Origin: Microvirga thermotolerans | GTDB lineage: Bacteria; Pseudomonadota; Alphaproteobacteria; Rhizobiales; Beijerinckiaceae | Assembly (NCBI RefSeq): GCF_009363855.1 | Contig: NZ_CP045423.1 | Coordinates: 3,130,001 to 3,194,000 of the forward strand | DNA length: 64,000 bases | Direction: 5' to 3' | Shown here: piece by piece, positions 55,253-62,599 of the stretch | Position numbering within the stretch: the first letter of the stretch is position 1 | Layout of the letters: each line of letters opens with the position of its first letter | Position numbers and translations under genes: made by a program | The notes under the pieces: generated by a model | The model's input: the letters and a program-made list of their open reading frames with translations, nothing else | Databases searched by the model: none | Told to the model about the DNA's origin: nothing

Positions 55253-56063
55253 CGGAAAGCTCCGCAACGAAGGCGCGCACGAGGCGCTTGAACCGGTCGG
55301 CGGCTTCCGCCGCCGTGTCCTTGGTCTCCTGGTGGGAGGGCGAGGCTCCCTCGATACCGGCCGCGAGGTTCGTGACGACGGAGACCGCCGCGACCTTCAG
55401 GCCGTAATACCGCGCGATGATGACCTCCGGCACCGTCGACATGCCGACGAGATCGCCACCGAGGACCTGGACCATGCGGATCTCCGCGGGCGTCTCGAAG
55501 CTCGGCCCCGAGAGCCAGGCATAGACGCCCTCGGGAAGCTCGATCCCCGTCCTCTCCGCGGCGCGCCGGAGCGTCGCCCGCAGGCCCGCATCGTAGGCCC
55601 CGGTAAGCGAGACGAAGCGGCCTTCCGTCGAGTCGCGCAGGAGCGGGTTCGCGCCGGACAGGTTGAGATGGTCGGCGACGGCGACGAGGCTGCCGGGCCG
55701 GATCTTCTCCTGCACGGACCCCGCCGCGTTGGTGAGGAGGAGAACCGGAATCCCGAGTTCCTTCACCAGCGCGACCGGGACGCGCATGGCCCCTGCATCG
55801 CCCGTCTCGTAGTAATGGGCGCGGCCCTGGAACAGGAGAACGCGCCTTCCTTCCATCCGTCCGGCGACGAGACGCCCCGCATGGCCCGACACGCCGCTGT
55901 GCGGGAAATAGGGGATGTCGGCGTATGCGAGGCTCGCGGCCTCCGTCAGCTCGTCCACGAGGGAACCGAGCCCGGTGCCGAGCACGATCGCCGCGTCGAA
56001 GGGGCCTTCGATGCCGTTGGCGCGCACGAACTCGGCGGCTTCCTGAACGTTCAGATGAATCAT
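55245..56063 (-). CDS. punA: Purine-nucleoside phosphorylase (class II, trimeric)
   Basis: 272 aa. VLGTGLGSLVDEL (phosphate site), GRAHYYE, LLLTNAAGSVQ, GPSFETPAEIRM and GMSTVPEVIIARYYGL are class II PNP marks. It splits inosine, guanosine and deoxy forms to base plus (deoxy)ribose 1-phosphate. Middle of the operon, 6 nt after cdd. Confidence 0.96.
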   Translation of the reverse strand: MIHLNVQEAAEFVRANGIEGPFDAAIVLGTGLGSLVDELTEAASLAYADIPYFPHSGVSGHAGRLVAGRMEGRRVLLFQGRAHYYETGDAGAMRVPVALVKELGIPVLLLTNAAGSVQEKIRPGSLVAVADHLNLSGANPLLRDSTEGRFVSLTGAYDAGLRATLRRAAERTGIELPEGVYAWLSGPSFETPAEIRMVQVLGGDLVGMSTVPEVIIARYYGLKVAAVSVVTNLAAGIEGASPSHQETKDTAAEAADRFKRLVRAFVAELSDV

Positions 56064-56069
56064 GATTCC

Positions 56070-56474
56070 CTACCGGGGACCCAGGTTGTCGGGCCCGAAC
56101 GAGTACGGCAACAACGCCTCGAGGGTGAAGCTTTTGCGGATTCCCTCCGGTCCCGCAACATGGATCGGCGTGTCAGGAGCGGCGAACTCGCGGATGCGCT
56201 GGCGGCAGCCGCCGCAGGGCGTCACGAGGTGCTCGCCCTCGCCCATCACGAGGATGGCGGCGATGCGATGCTCGCCCGCCGCGACCATGGCCGAGATCGC
56301 GCCGGCTTCCGCGCAGCTTCCGACCGGATAGGCGGCATTCTCCACGTTGCAGCCGGAAAAGATCCGCCCGTCCGACGTCGCGATGGCGGCGCCCACCCGG
56401 AAGCGGGAATAAGGCGCGTAGGCCCGCTGCTGGACGGCCCTGGCGGCGGAGAACAGCTCATCGAGAGAGGCCAT
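56070..56474 (-). CDS. cdd: Cytidine deaminase
   Basis: 134 aa, tetrameric type. The zinc and catalytic residues are CAEAGAI (Cys54, Glu56) and PCGGCRQ (Cys87, Cys90); substrate contacts in FRVGAAI and GCNVENAAYPV. It turns (deoxy)cytidine into (deoxy)uridine for the phosphorylase. One nt after the permease gene. Confidence 0.97.
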   Translation of the reverse strand: MASLDELFSAARAVQQRAYAPYSRFRVGAAIATSDGRIFSGCNVENAAYPVGSCAEAGAISAMVAAGEHRIAAILVMGEGEHLVTPCGGCRQRIREFAAPDTPIHVAGPEGIRKSFTLEALLPYSFGPDNLGPR

Positions 56475-56475
56475 G

Positions 56476-57381
56476 TCAGCGCTCCTTCACGTAGGGCACG
56501 CCCGATGCGCGCGGCGGAATCGCCGTGCCGATCACGCCCGCCAGGAGGATCACGGTCATGAGATAGGGCAGCGCCTGGATCGCCTGCACCGGCACCTCGC
56601 CGATGCCCGGCAGCGCGATGCCCTGCAGGCGGATCGACAGGGCGTCGAGGAGCCCGAACAGGAAACAGGCGCCGAGAGCCGGCCAGGCCCGCCACTTGGC
56701 GAAGATGAGCGCCGCGAGGGCGATGAAGCCCTTGCCCGCCGTCATGTTGGGCAGGAAGCCCGCCGACTGGCCGACGGAGAGATAGGTTCCGCCGATCCCG
56801 CACAGCACGCCGGCGATGACGACGGCGGTGTAGCGCAGGCCCGTGACGGAGATGCCGGCGGTGTCGACCGCGGCCGGGTTCTCGCCCACCGCGCGCAGGC
56901 GCAGGCCGAAGCGGGTGCGCGCGAGCACGAACCATGTCACCGGCACCGCGAGGAGCGCGACGAAGACGAGGGTCGAGTGGCCGAACAGCACGTCCCCGAA
57001 GCGCTGATTGCCTTCGAGCGGCGGTGTGCGGCCGCCCTGCCCGTACCAGGCGTTTCCGACGATGGCGGTGAGGCCCGCGGCCAGCATGTTGATGGCCACC
57101 CCGGACACGATCTGGTTGCCGCGCTGGCTGATGGCGGCGAAGCCGTGGATGAGCGCGAAGACGACCGACGCGCCGATCCCGGCCGCGAGCCCGGCCCAGG
57201 CGGAGCCGGATGCATAGGCCGCGGCCGCCGCCGCGAAGGCGGCGACGAGCATCTTGCCCTCGAGGCCGATGTCCACGACGCCGGACTTCTCCGACCACAG
57301 GCCCGCGAGGCAGGCGGCGAGGAGCGGGACCGACAGGCGAAGGCCGGAATCGAGCAGGGTGAGGAAATCGGCGGGATGCAT
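56476..57381 (-). CDS. Nucleoside ABC transporter permease (second subunit)
   Basis: 301 aa, BPD_transp_2 family with eight or nine membrane segments. SEKSGVVDIGLEGKMLV near the start and the coupling helix LARTRFGLRLRAVGENPAAVDTAG are typical of NupQ/YufQ-like nucleoside permeases. ATG 57381. It pairs with the permease just upstream. Confidence 0.92.
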   Translation of the reverse strand: MHPADFLTLLDSGLRLSVPLLAACLAGLWSEKSGVVDIGLEGKMLVAAFAAAAAAYASGSAWAGLAAGIGASVVFALIHGFAAISQRGNQIVSGVAINMLAAGLTAIVGNAWYGQGGRTPPLEGNQRFGDVLFGHSTLVFVALLAVPVTWFVLARTRFGLRLRAVGENPAAVDTAGISVTGLRYTAVVIAGVLCGIGGTYLSVGQSAGFLPNMTAGKGFIALAALIFAKWRAWPALGACFLFGLLDALSIRLQGIALPGIGEVPVQAIQALPYLMTVILLAGVIGTAIPPRASGVPYVKER

Positions 57382-57383
57382 GG

Positions 57384-58487
57384 TCAGGCCCTCGCCAGAG
57401 CCGGGCGCGGCATCGCGCGCGCTACGAGGCGCCGGAACAGGCCTTCCAGGGCGCCCGCGAAGAGGATGATGATGCCTCCGATCACCACCACCATGTCGCG
57501 GGTGATGGCGGGCTGCTCGAAGGCGAGTTCCGCGCCGCCCTGATAGAGGATGCCGAACAGGAGCGACGACAGGATGATGCCGACCGGATGCGCGCGCCCC
57601 ATGAGCGCGACGGCGATCCCGACGAAGCCGTAGCCGGCGGTGAATTCGAGAAGCAGGCGGTGCTGGTAGCCCATGAGCTCGTTGACCGCGAGCCCGCCCG
57701 CGAGCGCGCCCGACAGCACCATGGCGATGACGATGATGCGCGCGGGCGAGATGCCCGCATAGACCGCGGCGGTGGTGCTCGATCCGACCACGCGGATCGC
57801 ATAGCCGAGCCGCGAGCGGTAGATGAGGAGCCACACGCCGTACGAGGCGGCAAGGGCGAGGAAGAGCGTGAGGTTGAGCTGCGAGGAGGGAATCTCGATG
57901 CCGAAGGCGGCGAAGACCTCGTGCATGAAGGGAATGGAGGCCTGCGGCGGGAAGGCCGGCGTCTCCGGGTTCATGTTCTGGGGTGCGCGCAGCACGTTCA
58001 CGAGGAGGTAGACGATCAGCACGCTGGCGAGCCAGTTGAACATGATCGTGGTGATGACGATGTGGCTGCCGCGCCTCGCCTGCAGATAGCCGGGAATCGC
58101 CGCCCAGGCGGCGCCGAAGGCCGCCGCTCCGAGGATGCCGAGCGGAATCAGCAGGAAGCCCGGAAGGAAGGTGAGGTTGTTCAGGGCGAGCGCGACGCCG
58201 AGCCCGGCGAGCGTCGCCTGCCCCTCGCCGCCGATGTTGAAGAGCCCCGCGTGATACGCGACCGCCACGGCGAGGCCGACGAAGATGAAGTCGGTCATGT
58301 AGAACAGGGTGAAGCCGAGCCCCTCCCCGCTTCCCAGGCTGCCCTGGATCAGCAGGCGGGTGGCCGTGAGGGGGTTCTCGCCGATGCCGACCACCACGAG
58401 GCCGGCGACGAGGAAGGCGGCGACCACCGAGACGGCGGGCACCAGGACCGTATCGGCCCATTTGGGCAGGTCGATGGGAGCGCTCAC
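57384..58487 (-). CDS. Nucleoside ABC transporter permease (first subunit)
   Basis: 367 aa, BPD_transp_2 family, NupP/YufP-like. Hydrophobic N-terminus VLVPAVSVVAAFLVAGLVVVG, HAGLFNIGGEGQATLAG, a mid-protein loop with PQNMNPETPAFPPQ and the coupling segment IYRSRLGYAIRVVGSSTTAAVYAG. GTG 58487 overlaps the VOC gene stop by 4 nt; upstream residues overlap that gene. Confidence 0.92.
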   Translation of the reverse strand: MSAPIDLPKWADTVLVPAVSVVAAFLVAGLVVVGIGENPLTATRLLIQGSLGSGEGLGFTLFYMTDFIFVGLAVAVAYHAGLFNIGGEGQATLAGLGVALALNNLTFLPGFLLIPLGILGAAAFGAAWAAIPGYLQARRGSHIVITTIMFNWLASVLIVYLLVNVLRAPQNMNPETPAFPPQASIPFMHEVFAAFGIEIPSSQLNLTLFLALAASYGVWLLIYRSRLGYAIRVVGSSTTAAVYAGISPARIIVIAMVLSGALAGGLAVNELMGYQHRLLLEFTAGYGFVGIAVALMGRAHPVGIILSSLLFGILYQGGAELAFEQPAITRDMVVVIGGIIILFAGALEGLFRRLVARAMPRPALARA

Positions 58488-58921
58488 GTCAGACTGTCCG
58501 GGAGATAGAGGTGGCCCTGCTCGTCGAGCGGGAAGTACGGGTTCCAGGCCACCTCCCAGAGATGGCCGTCGGGATCGGCGCAATAGCCGGAATAGCCGCC
58601 CCAGGCCGCATCCTGAAGCGGCTTGACCGGCGTCGCACCCGCTGCGATGGCGCGGGCATAGACGTTGTCCGCTTCCGCCTTGGAACGGGCGTTGTAGGCG
58701 AGCGTGACGGCGGCGAAGCCCGTCGGCCGGTCCTCGACGCCCGCGTCCCGGGCGAGGTCGGCGCGGCCGAACAGGGCGAGCGCGAGGCCGTTGGCCTGGA
58801 AGAACGTCACCGCGGGCTCGCTCGCCGCCGACGCCTTCCAGCCCCAGGCCTCGTAGAACGCGCGGGAGCGGGCCATGTCGGAGACGCCGAGGGTCACGAG
58901 GGAGAGACGAGGCTGCATCAT
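58484..58921 (-). CDS. VOC (glyoxalase/dioxygenase superfamily) protein within the transporter operon
   Basis: 145 aa with two VOC beta-alpha-beta modules: LVTLGVSDMARSRAFYEAWGW at the start and GYSGYCADPDGHLWEVAWNPYF at the end, with His and Glu as probable metal ligands. Substrate unknown. It lies between the ATPase and first permease genes with 4-nt overlaps on both sides (58918-58921 and 58484-58487), so it is firmly part of the operon. Confidence 0.9.
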   Translation of the reverse strand: MMQPRLSLVTLGVSDMARSRAFYEAWGWKASAASEPAVTFFQANGLALALFGRADLARDAGVEDRPTGFAAVTLAYNARSKAEADNVYARAIAAGATPVKPLQDAAWGGYSGYCADPDGHLWEVAWNPYFPLDEQGHLYLPDSLT

Positions 58922-60441
58922 GCGGCCTCCTCGGTCACGCCGGCCATGAGGAGGCCGAGATCCTGCTCGCTCGTCTCCGATGCCCGGCGCTCGCCGGTGA
59001 TCTGGCCGCCGCACATGGTGAGGATGCGGTCGGACAGGTTCATGATCTCGTCGAGCTCCACGGAGACGAGAAGGATGCCGACGCCCGCATCGCGCAAGGC
59101 GACGAGCCGGCGGTGGATGAACTCGATGGCGCCGATGTCGACCCCGCGCGTGGGCTGCCCGACGAGCAGCACCTTCGGCTTCCGTTCGATCTCCCGCGCC
59201 AGAACGATCTTCTGCTGATTGCCGCCGGAGAACTTCGAGGTCTTCAGCCGCGGCGCGGGCGGGCGCACGTCGTACTGCTCCATCTTGCGCGCCAGGTCCG
59301 CCACCATGCGGCCATGGTCGAGGATCGGCCCGCGGCCCAGCTGCGGTTCGTCGCTGAACCCGAGCACCGCGCTTTCGAAGGCGGGGAAGGCGGGGACGAG
59401 CCCCATGCGCAGCCGGTCCTCCGGCACGTGCAGGAGACCGAGCTGACGCATCCGGTGCGGATTGTGCTCGCCGGGCGGGATCTCCCGCCCCTCGAAGCGG
59501 ATCGTGCCGAGCACCGGCCGGCGCATTCCGGCGAGCGCCTCGAGCAGCTCGCTCTGCCCGTTTCCGGAGACGCCCGCGATGCCGACGATTTCCCCCGCGT
59601 GGATGGTGAAGGACGCCCGCGCGACGCGCAGCACGCCGCGCGCGTCCACCACCGAGAGATCGCTGACTTCCAGCAGCGGCGGGCCCGGCTTGCGCTCCTC
59701 CTTCTCGACGCGCAGCAGCACCCGGCGCCCGACCATGAGCTCGGCGAGCTCCGGCGGCGACGTGGTCGCGGTCTCGAGGGTCGCCACCATCTCGCCGCGG
59801 CGCATAACGGAGACGCGGTCCGTCGCCGCCATGATCTCGCGCAGCTTGTGGGTGATGAGGATGACGGTCTTCCCCTGCGCCTTCAGGGCGCGGAGAAGCT
59901 CGAAGAGGGCATCCGCCTCGGCGGGCGTGAGCACGGCGGTAGGCTCGTCGAGGATGAGGATGTCGGCGCCGCGGTAGAGCGCCTTGAGGATTTCCACCCG
60001 CTGCTGCAGGCCGACGGACAATTCGCCGACCGTAGCGTCCACGTCGATCTGCAGGCCGTAGTCGCGGGCGAGCCGCGCGAGTTCCGCCCGCACCTTGGCT
60101 TCGCCCTTGCGCAGCAGGGCCCCGCCCTCGGCGCCCAGCATCACGTTCTCGACCACGGAGAGCGGCTCCACCAGCATGAAGTGCTGATGCACCATGCCGA
60201 TGCCCGCACGGATGGCATCGGCGGGAGAGCGGATCGAAACGGGATGGCCCCCGACCCGGATTTCACCGGAATCGGCCTCGTAGAATCCGTAGAGGATCGA
60301 CATGAGCGTCGACTTGCCCGCGCCGTTTTCCCCCACGATGCCGTGGATCGTGCCGCGCTCCACGTCGAGGCTCACGTCCTTGTTGGCGTGAACCGCCCCG
60401 AAGCGCTTGTTGATGGCGTTGAGCTGGATGGCAGAGGTCAT
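58918..60441 (-). CDS. Nucleoside ABC transporter ATPase (two domains)
   Basis: 507 aa, like NupO/YufO and RbsA. First domain has Walker A GENGAGKSTLM, signature LSVGLQQRVEI and Walker B ILILDEPTAVL. The second has a degenerate P loop GVSGNGQSELLE and FSGGNQQKIVLAREI with LLVGQPTRGVD. The pattern is normal for the family. ATG at 60441; a hairpin separates it from the binding-protein gene upstream. Confidence 0.95.
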   Translation of the reverse strand: MTSAIQLNAINKRFGAVHANKDVSLDVERGTIHGIVGENGAGKSTLMSILYGFYEADSGEIRVGGHPVSIRSPADAIRAGIGMVHQHFMLVEPLSVVENVMLGAEGGALLRKGEAKVRAELARLARDYGLQIDVDATVGELSVGLQQRVEILKALYRGADILILDEPTAVLTPAEADALFELLRALKAQGKTVILITHKLREIMAATDRVSVMRRGEMVATLETATTSPPELAELMVGRRVLLRVEKEERKPGPPLLEVSDLSVVDARGVLRVARASFTIHAGEIVGIAGVSGNGQSELLEALAGMRRPVLGTIRFEGREIPPGEHNPHRMRQLGLLHVPEDRLRMGLVPAFPAFESAVLGFSDEPQLGRGPILDHGRMVADLARKMEQYDVRPPAPRLKTSKFSGGNQQKIVLAREIERKPKVLLVGQPTRGVDIGAIEFIHRRLVALRDAGVGILLVSVELDEIMNLSDRILTMCGGQITGERRASETSEQDLGLLMAGVTEEAA

Positions 60442-60483
60442 GAGCGGGCCCGGGCATCGCTCCGCGCGTCACGGAAGGAGCGG

Positions 60484-60521
60484 AAAGGGACCCGGCACCG
60501 GCGGCAGCCGGCGCGGGTCCC
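60484..60521 (-). terminator. Attenuator-like hairpin between bmpA-like and ATPase genes
   Basis: On the minus strand GGGACCCG (60521-60514) pairs with CGGGTCCC (60494-60487), with an inner stem CCGGC/GCCGG, followed by TTT. It could cut most transcripts after the binding-protein gene, giving excess binding protein. Confidence 0.55.
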
Positions 60522-60567
60522 CTGCGACGTTAAGGTTTCGACCGAGAATGACAAGCCGTGCGGCCCA

Positions 60568-61569
60568 TCACATCGGGCACTTCGAGTCCGACATGTAGTC
60601 GTGCACCTTGATGGCGCCGGACTTGATGTCGGCGGCGGCCTTGTCGGCGGCAGCCTTCATGTCGGCGGTAATGAGCGACTTGTTGTTGTCGTCGAGCGCC
60701 CAGGCCACGCCGTCCTCCTTGAGGCCGAGCACGTTGATGCCGGCCTTGAAGGTGCCCTTCTTGACCTGGTCGAACACGTTGTAGGTGGCGACGTCCACGC
60801 GCTTGACCATGGAGGTCAGCACCTTGCCCGGATGCAGGCCGTTCTGGTTGGAGTCGACGCCGATGCCGAGCTTGCCCGCATCCGCCGCCGCGCGCAGCAC
60901 GCCGATGCCGGTGCCGCCGGCCGCGTGATAGATCACGTCGGCGCCGCGGTCGATCTGGCTCTTGGCAAGCTCGCCGCCCTTCACCGGGTCCGCCCAGGCC
61001 GCGCCGGTGGTGCCGGTCATGTTCTGGAAGACCTCGGCATTCTTGTTGGCGTACTTCACGCCCTGCACGTAGCCGCAGGCGAACTTGCGGATGAGCGGGA
61101 TGTCCATGCCGCCCACGAAACCGACCTTGCCGGTCTTGGACGCCTTGGCGGCCAGGAGGCCCACCAGGAAGGAGCCCTCATGCTCCTTGAACACGATGGA
61201 TTCCACGTTCGGCTTCTCGACCACCGCGTCGATGATGGCGAACTTGATCTTCGGGAACTCGTCCGCGACCTTCTTGAGCGCCGATTCCTGACTGAAGCCG
61301 ACCGCGACGATGGGGGAGAACCCCTCGCGGGCGAAGCGGCGCAGGGCCTGCTCGCGCTGAGCGTCGTTCTGCGGCTCGAAATCGCGGTAGTCGGTCCCGG
61401 TGTCCTTCTTGTACTTCTCGGCGCCCATGTGGACGCCCTCGTTGAAGGATTTGTCGAACTTGCCCCCGAGGTCGTAGACGATGGCCGGCTTGAACGCGTC
61501 CTGCGCGAAGGCCACCGAGGCGGAGAGAGCGAGGCCCGCGAGAGCGAGGCCGAACTTGGTTGCTGTCAT
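60568..61569 (-). CDS. BMP-family nucleoside ABC transporter substrate-binding protein
   Basis: 333 aa. Signal peptide MTATKFGLALAGLALSASVA, then the PnrA/Med fold: VYDLGGKFDKSFNEGVHMGAEKY, AVGFSQESALKKVADEFP, GFVGGMDIPLIRKFACGYVQGVKYAN, DVIYHAAGGTGIGVLRAA. No lipobox cysteine is seen. It should bind purine or pyrimidine nucleosides in the periplasm. The second ATG (61569) is chosen because AGGGAAC is well spaced for it; ATG 61575 is six bases upstream. First gene of the operon. Confidence 0.95.
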   Translation of the reverse strand: MTATKFGLALAGLALSASVAFAQDAFKPAIVYDLGGKFDKSFNEGVHMGAEKYKKDTGTDYRDFEPQNDAQREQALRRFAREGFSPIVAVGFSQESALKKVADEFPKIKFAIIDAVVEKPNVESIVFKEHEGSFLVGLLAAKASKTGKVGFVGGMDIPLIRKFACGYVQGVKYANKNAEVFQNMTGTTGAAWADPVKGGELAKSQIDRGADVIYHAAGGTGIGVLRAAADAGKLGIGVDSNQNGLHPGKVLTSMVKRVDVATYNVFDQVKKGTFKAGINVLGLKEDGVAWALDDNNKSLITADMKAAADKAAADIKSGAIKVHDYMSDSKCPM

Positions 61570-61720
61570 CGGCATGTTCCCTGTGTCGTCCGGGCTGTTA
61601 CCCGGTTGCGCCCTGACGATGGCATGGGAAGGGCCATGCCGCCAAGCACCTGTCAAGCCGCGCAAGGCAATTCCTACAAGGAATGGTTGATACGGGGGGA
61701 GATGTCTATATGGTCGCACC

Positions 61721-62515
61721 ATGCCGCTGAGCCCCGACGAGATCGACCGTTACGCCCGCCACCTGGTGCTGCGGGACGTGGGCGGGCCGGGACAGCTGAA
61801 GCTGAAGGCCGCGCGGGTCCTCGCGATCGGAGCGGGGGGACTCGGAACGCCCCTGATCCAGTATCTCGCAGCCGCGGGGGTCGGCCGGATCGGGATCGTC
61901 GACGACGACCGGGTGTCCCTGTCGAACCTACAGCGCCAGGTCATCCACGGGACGCCGGACGTGGGCGATCCGAAGGCCGAGAGCGCCGCCCGCGCCGTCC
62001 GGCGCCTCAACCCGCACGTGAGCGTGGACGTCCATGCCGTGCGCCTGACGACCGGGAACGCGCGCAGTCTCGTCTCGGACTACGATATCGTTGCGGACGG
62101 CTCGGACAATTTCGAAACCCGCTACACGGTCTCCGACGCCTGCTTCGCGGAAGGGAAACCCCTCGTCACCGCCGCGCTCGGGCAGTTCGACGGCTCGCTC
62201 ACGACGATCAGGGCCCACGAGACCGGGCCGGACGGGCGGCCGAACCCCACCTACCGCTGTCTCTTCCCCTCGCCGCCCCCGCCCGGCGCGGTGCCGACCT
62301 GCGCGGAGGCGGGCGTCCTCGGGGCGCTCGCCGGTGTCATGGGAAGCCTCATGGCCATGGAGGTCGTCCGCGAGATCGTCGGCTTCGGCGAAGGCCTGGT
62401 CGGGCGCCTCCTCATGGTGGACGCCCGCTCCATGCGGTTCGAGACCATCGGCTACGCGTGGGACGAGACGAACCCTCTGAACGGGACAGGGGCCGGGACG
62501 GCATCCCGGCCGTAG
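61721..62515 (+). CDS. moeB: ThiF/MoeB/HesA-family adenylyltransferase (MoeB-like)
   Basis: 264 aa E1-like enzyme. It starts IDRYARHLVLRDVGGPGQLKLK; ATP site GAGGLGTPLIQYLAAAGVG; DDDRVSLSNLQRQ; and DGSDNFETRYTVSD. It should adenylate the C-terminus of a sulfur carrier such as MoaD or ThiS. The four-cysteine zinc site of E. coli MoeB is not complete: the first pair is TYRC rather than CxxC and the C-terminal CxxC is absent. The conserved PTCAEAGVLGA is present. Divergent from the bmp operon. Confidence 0.88.
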   Translation: MPLSPDEIDRYARHLVLRDVGGPGQLKLKAARVLAIGAGGLGTPLIQYLAAAGVGRIGIVDDDRVSLSNLQRQVIHGTPDVGDPKAESAARAVRRLNPHVSVDVHAVRLTTGNARSLVSDYDIVADGSDNFETRYTVSDACFAEGKPLVTAALGQFDGSLTTIRAHETGPDGRPNPTYRCLFPSPPPPGAVPTCAEAGVLGALAGVMGSLMAMEVVREIVGFGEGLVGRLLMVDARSMRFETIGYAWDETNPLNGTGAGTASRP

Positions 62516-62540
62516 CGACCAGGAAGCCGGCATCGCGCCC

Positions 62541-62581
62541 GTCATCCCCATTCCCGGAACACGTCCGGGGACGGCGATGAC
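62541..62581. terminator. Imperfect hairpin between convergent moeB and pheT
   Basis: GTCATC ... GATGAC with inner TCCCGG / CCGGGGA (one bulge). Sits between the two stops; no T tract, so low certainty. Confidence 0.35.
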
Positions 62582-62599
62582 GCACAGGAGCGAGGGCCG

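Noticed and set aside
61687-61720. Sigma-70 promoter just ahead of moeB (TTGATA ... TATATG)
   Set aside because: The spacing is only 14 bases, too short for a normal promoter.
59113-62580. 1155-codon plus-strand open frame across the ATPase, binding protein and moeB region
   Set aside because: It is the antisense shadow of two confident minus-strand genes and then another frame of moeB; the translation is low-complexity Arg/His/Gly and matches no family.
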